Shown here in pieces: positions 50,671-60,758 of a stretch of DNA of 64,000 nucleotides. Under the pieces are notes generated by a model. That model had not been told where the DNA came from. It ran no database searches and saw only the letters and a list, made by a program, of their open reading frames with translations. Position 1 is the first letter of the stretch. Each line of letters opens with the position of its first letter. The DNA is from Flavobacterium kingsejongi (GTDB taxonomy: Bacteria > Bacteroidota > Bacteroidia > Flavobacteriales > Flavobacteriaceae), in assembly GCF_003076475.1 (NCBI RefSeq), contig NZ_CP020919.1, forward strand, positions 2,976,001 through 3,040,000. The letters are read 5' to 3'. The translations under genes and the position numbers were made by a program.

Positions 50671-51570
50671 ATGGAAAACCAAAATTATGAACCCCAAAAG
50701 AGCAATTCAAGTTTAAAAGCAATTATTATCGTTTTGGCTATATTGTTAGCCGGTAGTTTAGCATACATGTATAAAATGAGCCAGGATATCCATACTGTGG
50801 AATCGGCTTTTACCAATGAAAAATCTTCTAAGGAAGAAGTGCTGAAAGAATTAGAAACTTTAAAAGCGAGTTATGATACTGCCATTGCTGAGAAGTCCGT
50901 ACTTTCGGATGAACTTAAAATCCAAAAAGAGAAAGTAGAAAAACTGATCGCTGATCTTAAAAAATCGAATAATGATGTTTCTTCATTATCCAAATATAAA
51001 CAAGAAGCACAACGCTTGAAAGTACGTTATGACACTTTGGTGAAAGAAAATGATATTCTTAAAAAACAAAATGCAACCCTTCAAACGGAAAGAGACAGCA
51101 CACAAACCCGACTGGAAGAAGAGCGTCGTTACAACGATTCTTTGGTAAACCAAAACTCGAACCTGGCCAAAACGGTTGAAAAAGCGTCTAAATTATCCAT
51201 ATTGAACCTGAAAACGGAAGCTTACAAACAAAGAAGTTCCGGGAAACAGGTAACTACAGAAAGAGCGAGAAGAGCAGATGGTTTAAAAATCAGTTTTACA
51301 ATCGCTGAAAATGAAGTGGCAGCTTCTGGAGACAAAAGCTACTACGTACAGGTAATCGATAGTAAAAACAATGTACTGGGAGATAAGAAAACCAATACTT
51401 TTGGTGAGTTTTCATTGACCTACAGTTTTACAACTACAGTAAAATACCAGAATAAAACGGTAGATGTTGCTGAAGACCTTCCAGGGGAGGATTTTGAAAA
51501 AGGTACTTATTTTGTCAATATCTTCGATAAAGGACAATTGGTTGCAAAAACAAGCTTTACCTTGAAATAG
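50671..51570 (+). CDS. Membrane-anchored coiled-coil protein
   Basis: 299 residues. One membrane span (about 16-33, AIIIVLAILLAGSLAYMY) is followed by a long coiled coil (about 40-180) and a C-terminal beta-rich domain (about 195-299) with GLKISFTIAENEVAASGDKSYYVQ, split as GLKISFTIAENEVA and DKSYYVQVID. The last part should lie in the periplasm. Relatives are often labelled chromosome-partitioning-like only because of the coiled coil. No function can be assigned. It is monocistronic with a bidirectional terminator. Confidence 0.8.
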   Translation: MENQNYEPQKSNSSLKAIIIVLAILLAGSLAYMYKMSQDIHTVESAFTNEKSSKEEVLKELETLKASYDTAIAEKSVLSDELKIQKEKVEKLIADLKKSNNDVSSLSKYKQEAQRLKVRYDTLVKENDILKKQNATLQTERDSTQTRLEEERRYNDSLVNQNSNLAKTVEKASKLSILNLKTEAYKQRSSGKQVTTERARRADGLKISFTIAENEVAASGDKSYYVQVIDSKNNVLGDKKTNTFGEFSLTYSFTTTVKYQNKTVDVAEDLPGEDFEKGTYFVNIFDKGQLVAKTSFTLK

Positions 51571-51595
51571 TAATTCAACACTTATAGTATATTTG

Positions 51596-51627
51596 AAAAG
51601 GAACCCAAGATTGGGTTCCTTTTTTTG
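51596..51627. terminator. Bidirectional terminator
   Basis: GGAACCCA and TGGGTTCC arms with an AGAT-like loop and flanking A and T runs, between the coiled-coil gene and the convergent Crp-type gene. Confidence 0.85.
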
Positions 51628-51645
51628 TGTAATCAAAGGAATATT

Positions 51646-52215
51646 TTAAATGGTCTTTTTAATTTTGGATAAGAATTCGTGGGAAACCCCAAAATAAGAG
51701 GACAGATTCTTATTAGTGATGTGCGGTGTTTTGTGTGGGTATTTTTTTATGAATTCCATATAACGTTGCTTAACGGTTTTATTCAATGCATCCAAAAGCC
51801 TCTCCTGTATAAGGGTATTGGCTCTTTCCACCATTAGGATATGGAAATGAAGCAGTTTTGGAACCTTTTCAAATAAGAGGGTTTTATTGGATTTGGTGAT
51901 GACAATTACTTCGCTATCTTCAATCGCTTTTATATTGTATTTGGTTGGTTTTTGATGATAAAAGCTTTCAAGATCACACATCCAGTCATTTTCAAAAGAG
52001 AAAAACAGGATGCTCTCCGTCCCATCTTCGTTTATAATATAAATCTTGAAGGCCCCTTTCAAAATAAAACCTTCATAAGCGCAATTAGAATCCTGAACCT
52101 GTAGGAACTGGTGTTTTTTTAAGGTAACGAGTTCGGCTTTTTCCGCTATAGCTTGCCATTCGGCATCCGTAAGGCTAACTCTTCGCTCTATATTTCGTCG
52201 TAAAGGTGTATACAT
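51646..52215 (-). CDS. Crp/Fnr-family transcriptional regulator
   Basis: 189 residues. The cyclic-nucleotide-like beta-roll includes LKKHQFLQVQDSNCAYEGFILKG split as LKKHQFLQVQ and CAYEGFILKGAFKIYI. The C-terminal winged helix ends THITNKNLSSYFGVSHEFLSKIKK-type text (PHITNKNLSSYFGVSHEFLS). Same Bacteroidetes type as the protein at 30865, but not closely related to it. It is divergent from the pectate lyase gene across 231 AT-rich bases, so it might regulate it. Confidence 0.85.
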   Translation of the reverse strand: MYTPLRRNIERRVSLTDAEWQAIAEKAELVTLKKHQFLQVQDSNCAYEGFILKGAFKIYIINEDGTESILFFSFENDWMCDLESFYHQKPTKYNIKAIEDSEVIVITKSNKTLLFEKVPKLLHFHILMVERANTLIQERLLDALNKTVKQRYMEFIKKYPHKTPHITNKNLSSYFGVSHEFLSKIKKTI

Positions 52216-52446
52216 AATATTATTGTTAGGAGTACTTACCTGCTTCAGGAGTTTGTAGCATATAAGGCAATAATTAAATAATGTAATCGATTGCGTAAAG
52301 CTATAAAAATTAAATTATTGATGAAATTTTAATTAAAAAAAAATAAACTATTTCATAAAAGTAGAACTTGTTCAATTTTTTTAAAATAGTTTAGAAACAT
52401 ATTTGTGGTGTTATAAAACAAATAATAATCCCCAAAATCTTTTTTT

Positions 52447-53529
52447 ATGAAATTTAAATCTACATTATCCGCTTGCTTGCTAACGGTTGTAATTGGTATG
52501 GCCAGTTGCAATACCGAAGAGCTTACACAGGAAACATCATCGGTTGATCCAAGCACTGCTGCAAAAGCTGGCAATTGTACCGCTGTTCCCGGTTGGGCAT
52601 CCCAAAATGGAAGCACCACAGGCGGGGGAAGCGCAGCAGAAACTACTGTAACTACCTATGCACAGTTAAAAACGGCTATAGAAAATAGTACTGTAAAAGT
52701 GATTAAGGTGTCCGGTACCATTATGATTACTGCAAGACTGACATTACAAGATCAGTCCGGTAAAACCCTTTATGGTGTTAGTGGTGCAAAATTACTATCT
52801 AATGACCAGACAAAAGCTACTTCTGGTATTTTGAATGTGAAACGTTGTACTAATATAATTATTCGTAACCTGATATTTGAAGGTCCTGGTGCCTACGATA
52901 CAGATGGTTGGGACAATGCTGTTTTAGACGATTGCAAAAATGTATGGGTGGACCATTGTGAATTTAGAGACGGTGTAGATGGTAACCTGGATGTTAAAAA
53001 CAAATCTGACTATATTACTATTTCTTATACGAAATTCAATTACTTAAAAGCACCAAAGCCAGGAGGTTCAGGAGGTACTGATGATCATCGTTTTTCAAAC
53101 CTGATAGGGTCCAGTGATACTGCTACAGCCGATCGTGGTACGCTGAGAATTACTTTTGCACGTTGTTGGTGGGCTCCTGGTTGTAAGGAAAGAATGCCAA
53201 GAGTTCGGTTTGGCAAAGTGCATGTAGTAAATAGCTATTTTAATAGTTCCGTTAGTAATAAATGTATTAGTGCTGGTTTTGAAGCGAATCTTTTAGTTGA
53301 TCGGAATGTATTCGAAAATGTAGCCAAACCTATTGACTTATTGACGGGATACACCGCAGTAACCGCTACAGGTAACGTTTTTACCAATACCACAGGAAAT
53401 ACAGCAGGAAGCAATACCGCTTTCACGCCTCCGTATTCCATTGTTACCCTTGCTGCTTCAGCAGTTAAAGCTGATGTTTCAGCAGGTGCAGGTGCTACGC
53501 TTACCGGTAATATTTGCGGTTCTTTCTAA
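52447..53529 (+). CDS. Pectate lyase (polysaccharide lyase family 1)
   Basis: 360 residues. The lipoprotein signal ends VVIGMASC, so it is likely anchored in the outer membrane. The right-handed beta-helix has VIKVSGTIMI, IIIRNLIFEGPG, the calcium-site region VWVDHCEFRDGVDGNLDVKN, and the catalytic arginine region RMPRVRFGKVHVVNSYF. It cleaves polygalacturonate by beta-elimination. There is no type IX secretion C-terminal domain and no SusC/SusD pair near it, so it looks like a solitary enzyme. Confidence 0.92.
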   Translation: MKFKSTLSACLLTVVIGMASCNTEELTQETSSVDPSTAAKAGNCTAVPGWASQNGSTTGGGSAAETTVTTYAQLKTAIENSTVKVIKVSGTIMITARLTLQDQSGKTLYGVSGAKLLSNDQTKATSGILNVKRCTNIIIRNLIFEGPGAYDTDGWDNAVLDDCKNVWVDHCEFRDGVDGNLDVKNKSDYITISYTKFNYLKAPKPGGSGGTDDHRFSNLIGSSDTATADRGTLRITFARCWWAPGCKERMPRVRFGKVHVVNSYFNSSVSNKCISAGFEANLLVDRNVFENVAKPIDLLTGYTAVTATGNVFTNTTGNTAGSNTAFTPPYSIVTLAASAVKADVSAGAGATLTGNICGSF

Positions 53530-53549
53530 TAAACAAAGTACAGATACTA

Positions 53550-53586
53550 AAAGGAGCTGACCCAATGGGCGGCTCCTTTGTTTTTA
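53550..53586 (+). terminator. Terminator after the pectate lyase gene
   Basis: AAAGGAGC and GCTCCTTT arms with an inner CCCAATGGG hairpin, then a T-rich tail. Confidence 0.75.
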
Positions 53587-53626
53587 TAAGCCTTAAGGAA
53601 TAGTATAAAATGATTCTAAATATTCT

Positions 53627-54865
53627 TTATTGTGTTACCAATTTTCCTTCAAGTAGAACCTCACTGATAAGGTTGGTGCCAAATGAATAGGGAAGCTCAT
53701 AGAATGAATTAATGGGTTTTGTAATGATCAGGTTGGCTCTTTTTCCTTTGGTAATGCTACCATGACTATCGGAAAGGCCCATGGCATAAGCCCCATTGAT
53801 GGTAGCCGCATTAATAGCTTCCTCAGGATTCATTTTCATCTTGATACAGGCAGTGGCTACAACAAGGTTCATATTACCGGAAGGCGTTGTACCCGGATTG
53901 TAATCGGTTGCTAAGGCTAAGGGAAGTCCTGCTGCCATCATCTTGCGGGCAGGAGTGTAGGGAATACTGATAAAAAAGGAACAGGTAGGCAAAGCTACAG
54001 GCATTGTAATGCTGTCTTTCAATGCCTCAATATCAGCATCGGTTACCACTTCCAAATGATCAACGGACAAGGCACCATTGGCTACACAAGCCTGGATACC
54101 ACCGATCGCCGTAAACTGATTGACATGGATCTTGGCAGTTAATCCGTATTGGGTTCCGGCTTTCATAATACGATCCGTTTCCTCAACCGAAAAATAACCG
54201 GTTTCCAAAAAAGCATCTATATAATCGGCTAAATTTTCATTGGCTATCGCCGGTAACATTTCTTCAATAATAGAATCGATATAACCACTATGATTGTCTT
54301 TGAATGCAGCAGGAAAGGCATGCGCTCCCAAAAAGGTAGCTTTTACTGCTATGGGGTAATTGTCTTTGAGCCTTTTGATAACACGCAACATTTTTAGTTC
54401 TCCTTCTACTGTCAGGCCATAACCCGATTTTATTTCAATAGCGCCCGTTCCTGTGGCAATTACTTCTTCCAGTCGCAGTCGGGATTGTTCGTATAAAGCA
54501 TCTTCGGAAGTCTCATTCAACTTTTTGGCAGAATTCAAGATACCACCACCGCGATTGAAAATTTCCTCATAGGTAAGCCCGTTAATGCGATCTACAAATT
54601 CCTGTTCGCGGTTGCCCGCATACACCAGGTGGGTATGGGAATCACACCAGGAAGGAAGTACCATTTTTCCGGTAGCATTAATTACGGTTTCGGGATAGTC
54701 AGGGCAATTTTCCATAGTGCCATAATCAGCGATCAGGTTGTCTTCAATTAGCAGGTACGCATTTTTAATGGTAGGCAATATTGCCATAGCTGCACCCGAA
54801 ACTTTATCAGGAGCATTATCCCGGACCTGTAGGAGTTCTTTTATATTAATTAACAGTGTTTTCAT
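53627..54865 (-). CDS. hutI: Imidazolonepropionase
   Basis: 412 residues of the amidohydrolase superfamily. The metal-binding HxH is in PSWCDSHTHLVYAGNR. AIEIKSGYGLTVEGELKMLR, KATFLGAHAFP, KIHVNQF and ATDYNPGTTPSGNM carry the remaining ligands and the HutI signature. It hydrolyses 4-imidazolone-5-propionate to formiminoglutamate, the substrate of hutG. hutG lies 3 kb away in the same direction. Confidence 0.95.
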   Translation of the reverse strand: MKTLLINIKELLQVRDNAPDKVSGAAMAILPTIKNAYLLIEDNLIADYGTMENCPDYPETVINATGKMVLPSWCDSHTHLVYAGNREQEFVDRINGLTYEEIFNRGGGILNSAKKLNETSEDALYEQSRLRLEEVIATGTGAIEIKSGYGLTVEGELKMLRVIKRLKDNYPIAVKATFLGAHAFPAAFKDNHSGYIDSIIEEMLPAIANENLADYIDAFLETGYFSVEETDRIMKAGTQYGLTAKIHVNQFTAIGGIQACVANGALSVDHLEVVTDADIEALKDSITMPVALPTCSFFISIPYTPARKMMAAGLPLALATDYNPGTTPSGNMNLVVATACIKMKMNPEEAINAATINGAYAMGLSDSHGSITKGKRANLIITKPINSFYELPYSFGTNLISEVLLEGKLVTQ

Positions 54866-54927
54866 GGATTTGAATGATATAGCGAATTAGTAAGCACCAC
54901 ACGGAAATCTCCGGATTTGATGTATTG

Positions 54928-54935
54928 CAAATTTA
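54928..54935 (-). promoter_or_regulatory. -7 promoter element TAAATTTG of hutI
   Basis: Full TAnnTTTG match on the minus strand, 62 bases before the ATG at 54865. Confidence 0.5.
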
Positions 54936-55061
54936 GTTCTAAAAGATAGCATCTCCCAAAAACTTTCAATTTAGTTCTGTTTTTAATCGCCTGATAGTCG
55001 CAAAATTCTTCTAAAACAGTATCGGTTTTTTAAAAAGACAGCTTATATTTATATAAAATTA

Positions 55062-56150
55062 GTGGCCTTGAGAAAAGTAAAATACAAACATGTCCGTAAG
55101 GTACAGCCCAATTATTATGAATATACCGGAATCCATAAATCGGATCCCGTGGCAATGCAGTTATTTGTATATAATGATGATGGATTTGAGGAATATACTG
55201 ATATAACATTTCCGAAGATTAAACAGGAGCTGGAAGACGCATCTCAGATGGATGAAGTGAAATGGCTCAACGTGCATGGGCTCCACAATGTAGAGCTGAT
55301 CAAAAATATAGGAGAACTGATGCAGGTACAGCCTTTTATTATAGGCGATGTGCTCAATACTTCCCGCCGTTCGCGTATGGAGGAATTTGATGATGTATTG
55401 TTCTTTAGTATTAAGTCCGTATTGCCTGGGGAAAGTTTGGATAATATCCAGGTAGAGCAGGTGAGTTTCCTGCTGAAAGACAATACGCTGATCTCGTTCC
55501 AGGAGAAAAAAAGCGATTATTTTACCCATATCCGCGAAAGAATCCGGACGCATACCGGAATTGTCTGCAAAAAGAAAAATGATTACCTGTTGTACCTGAT
55601 GCTGGATGCTATCATGGAAAATTTCTTTATCTCTATTGAAAGTTATGAAGAGCGAATTGAAGGGCTGCTGGTAGAAGGGAAGACAGGATATAAAAAAGAC
55701 CTCTTGGAACGGATTGAAAAAAACCGTGAGAATGTCAATTACCTTAAGAGGGCAGTATTGCCACTACGGGATGCCTTATACAACCTGAAAAGCATACAGG
55801 ATGATTCTGATTTTGACGGGATCGAAAAGGCAAATTATACTTTTTTTGCGCGGTTGCATCAAAAGGCATTAGAACTGCTCGACCAAATGGAATATGATAT
55901 GAGTTCGCTGGATAGTGCTTCTAATTTCTTTTATTCTTCCCAAAGCCAGCGGATGAACCAAATAATGAAAACCCTGACCATTTTCTCCGTTATTTTTATG
56001 CCATTGACATTTATTGTAGGGGTATACGGAATGAATTTCGACCACATGCCAGAACTACGGCTGTATAACGGGTATTATTATGTTTGGGGACTTATGATTG
56101 TTATCGCTATTGGAATGGCAATTTACTTTAAACGCAAACGCTGGTTCTAA
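55062..56150 (+). CDS. corA: CorA-type magnesium/cobalt transporter
   Basis: 362 residues from a GTG start, chosen since it gives the expected N-terminus and no ATG is in frame nearby. A cytoplasmic funnel domain (about 1-295) holds WLNVHGLHNVE. Two C-terminal spans (about 302-322 and 335-353) flank the pore motif GVYGMNFDHMPE with the conserved G-M-N. It takes up Mg2+ or moves Co2+/Ni2+. A near-consensus TATATTTA box precedes it. It ends with RKRKRWF-like basic residues. Confidence 0.93.
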   Translation: MALRKVKYKHVRKVQPNYYEYTGIHKSDPVAMQLFVYNDDGFEEYTDITFPKIKQELEDASQMDEVKWLNVHGLHNVELIKNIGELMQVQPFIIGDVLNTSRRSRMEEFDDVLFFSIKSVLPGESLDNIQVEQVSFLLKDNTLISFQEKKSDYFTHIRERIRTHTGIVCKKKNDYLLYLMLDAIMENFFISIESYEERIEGLLVEGKTGYKKDLLERIEKNRENVNYLKRAVLPLRDALYNLKSIQDDSDFDGIEKANYTFFARLHQKALELLDQMEYDMSSLDSASNFFYSSQSQRMNQIMKTLTIFSVIFMPLTFIVGVYGMNFDHMPELRLYNGYYYVWGLMIVIAIGMAIYFKRKRWF

Positions 56151-56178
56151 GCATCACTACACCATCGTATATAAATAA

Positions 56179-56213
56179 AAACTCCTGTAATTATAAATTA
56201 ATTACAGGAGTTT
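56179..56213 (+). terminator. Terminator after corA
   Basis: Perfect 14-base arms AAACTCCTGTAATT and AATTACAGGAGTTT, loop ATAAATT. Confidence 0.8.
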
Positions 56214-56389
56214 CATCATTACTATAAATGTAATAGTTACCACGTAGAATAAAAATGTAATATGTGATAATCTATTACATAAAGATACGAATAAAAATCA
56301 CTTATGCTACCTGATTAACTGATTTTTATGATAATATTAGCACCCTAAGGGCATCACCAATATACAATCAAATCACTGCAGCAATACGA

Positions 56390-57787
56390 TTATTTTAAAG
56401 TTCCTACCATATCTTCCGGACGTACCCAGGCATCAAAATCTTCCGGGGTCACATAACCCAGGCGTACCGCTTCTTCTTTCAGGGTGGTGCCATTTTTGTG
56501 GGCAGTCTGAGCGATTTCAGCAGATTTGTAATAGCCAATTTTCGTATTCAATGCCGTAACCAGCATTAGAGAGTTATCCACGAGTTCTTTGATTCGTTTG
56601 TGGTTAGGCTCAATACCAGCTGCACAATGCTCTTCAAAAGAAATGCAGGCATCTCCAAGTAGGGTAGCCGACTGTAGGAAGTTGGCAGCCATCAACGGTT
56701 TAAATACATTCAGTTCATAATGTCCCTGAGTACCACCGATAGTGATTGCTACATCATTCCCCATTACTTGTGCGCAAACCATAGTTAAAGCTTCACATTG
56801 TGTCGGGTTTACTTTCCCGGGCATGATAGAAGATCCCGGCTCATTTTCCGGAATGATGATTTCCCCGATTCCGGAACGTGGTCCTGAAGCCAGCATACGG
56901 ATATCATTGGCAATTTTGTTTAGTGATACGGCCAATTGTTTTAAGGCACCATGCGTTTCTACAATAGCATCATGAGCCGCCAGAGCTTCAAATTTATTTT
57001 CTGCAGTGATGAATGGAAGTCCGGTAAATTTTGCAATATACTCGGCAACCTTTACATCATAACCCGCAGGAGTGTTCAATCCGGTTCCTACTGCAGTACC
57101 GCCTAAAGCGACTTCAGAAAGGTGTGCTAATGTATTTCTTAGTGCTTTTAAGCCGTAATTCAATTGGGCAGCATATCCGGAAATTTCTTGTCCTAATGTT
57201 AAAGGTGTAGCATCCATAAGGTGCGTACGGCCTATTTTTACCACATTTTTGAATTCTTCTGATTTCGCTCTTAAAGTATCTCTTAATTTCTCTACTCCTG
57301 GGATTGTTACTTCAATTACGGCTTTGTAAGCAGCAATATGCATTCCTGTAGGGTACGTATCATTAGAAGATTGTGATTTGTTGACATCATCATTGGCTTT
57401 AATGAAAATTTCACCTTCACCAATTTTTCCACCGGCCAATACGTGGGAACGGTTTGAAATTACTTCATTGACGTTCATGTTGCTTTGTGTTCCGGAACCC
57501 GTTTGCCAGATTACTAATGGAAACTGGTCATCCAGTTTACCTTCCAGGATTTCATCGCATACCTGTGCGATACCATCTCTTTTTTCAACCGAAAGTACAT
57601 TCAGGTCATGGTTGGCATAAGCAGCAGCTTTTTTCAGGTAAGCAAATCCTTTGACAATTTCTTTAGGCATAGAGCCTGCAGGGCCAATTTTAAAATTGTT
57701 TCTTGAACGTTCGGTTTGTGCACCCCAGTATTTGTCTGCAGGAACCTGCACTTCACCCATGGTGTCTTTTTCTATTCTGAATTCCAT
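56390..57787 (-). CDS. fumC: Class II fumarate hydratase
   Basis: 465 residues, the usual size. Signatures are [32 protein letters not shown] and the [15 protein letters not shown] loop with the catalytic serine. It converts fumarate and malate in the TCA cycle, iron-independently. No TAnnTTTG was found in its upstream region (57788-58050). The 240 bases between it and corA hold the corA terminator and otherwise only AT-rich DNA. Confidence 0.97.
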   Translation of the reverse strand: MEFRIEKDTMGEVQVPADKYWGAQTERSRNNFKIGPAGSMPKEIVKGFAYLKKAAAYANHDLNVLSVEKRDGIAQVCDEILEGKLDDQFPLVIWQTGSGTQSNMNVNEVISNRSHVLAGGKIGEGEIFIKANDDVNKSQSSNDTYPTGMHIAAYKAVIEVTIPGVEKLRDTLRAKSEEFKNVVKIGRTHLMDATPLTLGQEISGYAAQLNYGLKALRNTLAHLSEVALGGTAVGTGLNTPAGYDVKVAEYIAKFTGLPFITAENKFEALAAHDAIVETHGALKQLAVSLNKIANDIRMLASGPRSGIGEIIIPENEPGSSIMPGKVNPTQCEALTMVCAQVMGNDVAITIGGTQGHYELNVFKPLMAANFLQSATLLGDACISFEEHCAAGIEPNHKRIKELVDNSLMLVTALNTKIGYYKSAEIAQTAHKNGTTLKEEAVRLGYVTPEDFDAWVRPEDMVGTLK

Positions 57788-58050
57788 TGTTATATGTATG
57801 TATTTGTTTTACACTGTCGCATTCCGGAGTTTACTGTAACGATCACACTTTTGTTTCCCGTTTTACAAAAAGAAAAACTAAAGGCAGGAACAGTTGAATT
57901 GCTTTCCGGAATTGTTCAAGCCAAATTTAGGCATATTTGACTGTTTGAAAAAATTAGAATCCTACTATTTTTATTAAAATCCCATATTTTATTGGTAAGA
58001 AAGAATATTAAAAGTATCTTTGGGCTTGAATTCATTAAATTCCGGAAAAC

Positions 58051-58206
58051 ATGTTTGAATTTCAACAGTATTTAGGCTTCATTCTTTTCTTAACAATTTT
58101 AACTATCGGTTTTTGGCTGATGTTCTTTTTGGTAGGGTTCGTTCAATATTGGTTGGGCGGTGCGATTATCGAATTGATTAAAGAGAAAAGAAGCAAAAAG
58201 AAGTAA
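58051..58206 (+). CDS. Small single-pass membrane protein
   Basis: 51 residues from the ATG at 58051: a polar start (MFEFQQYLGF), a long hydrophobic stretch (about 9-38), then an amphipathic basic tail ending KEKRSKKK. Too short for routine gene calls, but the membrane span with positive C-terminus and the terminator directly downstream make it convincing. Function unknown. Confidence 0.65.
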   Translation: MFEFQQYLGFILFLTILTIGFWLMFFLVGFVQYWLGGAIIELIKEKRSKKK

Positions 58207-58234
58207 GGAGCTTTACACCGTAAAGTAATCCAAA

Positions 58235-58268
58235 AAAAAAAGGGAAACCATCGTGGTTTCCCTTTTTT
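58235..58268. terminator. Bidirectional terminator
   Basis: AAAAGGGAAACCA and TGGTTTCCCTTTT arms with A and T runs, between the small membrane protein gene and the TonB-receptor-like gene. Confidence 0.85.
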
Positions 58269-58271
58269 TGT

Positions 58272-60752
58272 TTATCCTCCCATGTAATCCTCGCCACCGT
58301 TACTATCGGTTTCCTTACGGGTTTGTTTTTCCCGTTCGGTTTTCGGTTTGTTGAAACGGTACGTAAATGACAAGGTAATCTGGCGTTGTCTCCATTGCAT
58401 TTCCGAATAGGAATTCTGCGTTGGCAGATTGGTTTCCATTTTTCGTTTTCTGGAGTTGAATAGGTCACTGGCATTTAAGGCTATGGTAGCTTTGTCTTTC
58501 AAGACATCCTTACTCAGAGCCATATTGGCACTGATGATTCCTTTAGAGCGACCCTGGGCATTCTTTTCGGCACCATTATAGGTAGCGTTCGTCTGCCAGT
58601 CGATTTTATACGGCAACGTTACTTTAGAACTCACTCTCGTAAACCAGGAATAGGCTGTGTTATTGAAATTTTGGGTAAACGTTTCGTTTTCCAAATTGGT
58701 ATAGCTATAGTCACCACGCGTTTCATTTCGGTAGAAATTAAAATTACTGTTCAGCTTCCACCATTTGTATGGATTATAGCCAACATTAAATTCAAAACCA
58801 AAACGGTCTTCATAACCCACATTCACCGGTTTAGTTACTAAAACCGGATTTCCGGAAATAGTTTCCTGAGTACGTACATACTGCTCTGCATCCTTAGTAT
58901 GGTTGAAGTACATTGAGCTGTTCAGCGTTACCTGATCCCATTTCATCATATAGCCTAAATCAAAGGAATTAGTATACGATGGATTCAGGTCCGGGTTTCC
59001 GATAAACTGGTTTGCAGTACTTGAAATGTTAGAGAACGGGTTAATAGAGCGGGAGCGTGGTCGCGAAATCCTTTTGCTATAACTTAAGGTCAGGTTACTG
59101 GAATCATTCAGTTCATAGGATACAAATGCGCTTGGGAAAAAGTTATTGTATTTTTTATTTTTGAATGCATTCGTGGTAAGCTGATTGATATCAATATTAC
59201 TGTCTTCCCATCGCAATCCTAATAAATAAGAGAATTTATTGACCTTAGAACCAAATTGGGTATACAATGCGTTTACTTTTTCCTTGTATTCTAACGTATT
59301 GGTATATAAAGGATCATTAACCCAGATTCCATCCTGTAAGGCTTCTACAGAGTAATCAGTAGTCAGTTTTGAGAAGTTACCACGGTATCCAGCCTCAAAA
59401 CGGCTTTGTTCTCCAATAGGCAATACATAATCTGCCTGGATGAGGTTTCTGTTTTGAGTTTGTGCATTACCGGTACGCTGGCTTCCCAAGGTAGTTGTAG
59501 CCGCTACATAATCATTATCCGTAGTGGAGATGGTAGAGTCATCATGATCATCATTACGGGAAAAAGAGGCATCAACAGAAAGCTGGTGGCCATCTTTTTT
59601 GAATTTTTTGATGAAATTAGTACTGTATTCCAGGTTTTTGCTGTCGTTATTCTGATCGTTGAAACGGTTAACATAACGCGTGTTATTACGGCTCGCATCA
59701 AAATAATTCAAGTTGACATTATCCGGATTGCTACCGTCGCTTTTTCGATACGATAATGTATTGGTCCAGCTTGTCGTTTTGTCTAAGAATATTTCAGCGC
59801 CAATTGTTCCATTATAGCCCTGGCTCTGGCGTTCGTTTTTACGACGTTCTTCCAGGAATCGCTCATTCGGATTGGTATTCATCAGGTATTCGGTATTGGT
59901 CATCGAATTACCTGGGTTTTTCCTGTAGTTATAGCCTTGTGTAGTAAATAAATTAAAATGTTTACTACGGTAATTTATATTCCCGGTAATACCATACGTT
60001 TCCGGATTTCCCGTAGAGGCCGTTACAGTCCCGTTTAATCCCTGTGCTTTTCCTTTTTTCAGGATGATGTTGATGATACCACCGCCACCTTCAGCATCAT
60101 AGCGTGCAGAGGGGTTGGTAATGATCTCTACTTTATCTACAGAATCTGCCGGTAGCATACGTAACGCATCCGCCACATTAATACCGATCATCCCGGATGG
60201 TTTGCCATCAATCAGGATTTTTACGCTGCCATTACCACGAAGGCTTACATTTCCTTCGGCATCTACGGTAACAGAAGGGACGTTATCCAGTACATCACTT
60301 ACGGTTCCACCTTTTACCATCATGTCCTGGCCTACATTATATATTTTTTTGTCAAGCTTAAATTCAACGGTTGATTTTTCTGCGGTAACTTCCACTGCAT
60401 CCAGTTGCTGTGCATCAATACCCAAGGGAATTGTACCAAGATTGGTGTTCGCCGTGATTTCACGTGCCGGATATTCCTGGGATTTAAAAGAGATGAAATC
60501 AATTTTAATGGTATAGCTCCCAGTCGGGACATCAAAGCTGAAACCACCATTGGACTCGGTCATTCCACCATAAATTCCTTTGGGATTTGTGGTACTGTTA
60601 ATGGTTACTGTAGCATATTCCAGGGGTTGTTTGGTGTCTTTATCGACTACCGTTCCGGATACTTTTACTTTTGATCCCGGTGCTTCCTGAGCCCAGGAAA
60701 CCAGTCCCGCACACAGTAACATAAAAGTAACTACTAATTTTAAATTTTTCAT
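58272..60752 (-). CDS. TonB-dependent receptor-like outer-membrane protein
   Basis: 826 residues from the ATG at 60752. A signal peptide (about 1-22, ending SWA) is followed by a carboxypeptidase-like beta-sandwich (about 28-110, VSGTVVDKDTKQPLEYATV). A TonB plug domain follows (about 120-230, with DMMVKGGTVSDVLDNVPSV and GGGIINIILKK), then a long beta-barrel. This is the Bacteroidetes OMP type with a plug but no SusD partner. It may import metal or small ligands, or move peptides. TTAAACCT-type repeats lie just upstream. It ends with a polar tail DSNGGEDYMGG. Confidence 0.9.
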   Translation of the reverse strand: MKNLKLVVTFMLLCAGLVSWAQEAPGSKVKVSGTVVDKDTKQPLEYATVTINSTTNPKGIYGGMTESNGGFSFDVPTGSYTIKIDFISFKSQEYPAREITANTNLGTIPLGIDAQQLDAVEVTAEKSTVEFKLDKKIYNVGQDMMVKGGTVSDVLDNVPSVTVDAEGNVSLRGNGSVKILIDGKPSGMIGINVADALRMLPADSVDKVEIITNPSARYDAEGGGGIINIILKKGKAQGLNGTVTASTGNPETYGITGNINYRSKHFNLFTTQGYNYRKNPGNSMTNTEYLMNTNPNERFLEERRKNERQSQGYNGTIGAEIFLDKTTSWTNTLSYRKSDGSNPDNVNLNYFDASRNNTRYVNRFNDQNNDSKNLEYSTNFIKKFKKDGHQLSVDASFSRNDDHDDSTISTTDNDYVAATTTLGSQRTGNAQTQNRNLIQADYVLPIGEQSRFEAGYRGNFSKLTTDYSVEALQDGIWVNDPLYTNTLEYKEKVNALYTQFGSKVNKFSYLLGLRWEDSNIDINQLTTNAFKNKKYNNFFPSAFVSYELNDSSNLTLSYSKRISRPRSRSINPFSNISSTANQFIGNPDLNPSYTNSFDLGYMMKWDQVTLNSSMYFNHTKDAEQYVRTQETISGNPVLVTKPVNVGYEDRFGFEFNVGYNPYKWWKLNSNFNFYRNETRGDYSYTNLENETFTQNFNNTAYSWFTRVSSKVTLPYKIDWQTNATYNGAEKNAQGRSKGIISANMALSKDVLKDKATIALNASDLFNSRKRKMETNLPTQNSYSEMQWRQRQITLSFTYRFNKPKTEREKQTRKETDSNGGEDYMGG

Positions 60753-60758
60753 CAAGTA

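Noticed and set aside
52320-52420. Distant AAACTATTT / AAATAGTTT inverted repeat before the pectate lyase gene.
   Set aside because: AT-rich arms separated by about 30 bases in AT-rich DNA; not distinguishable from chance.
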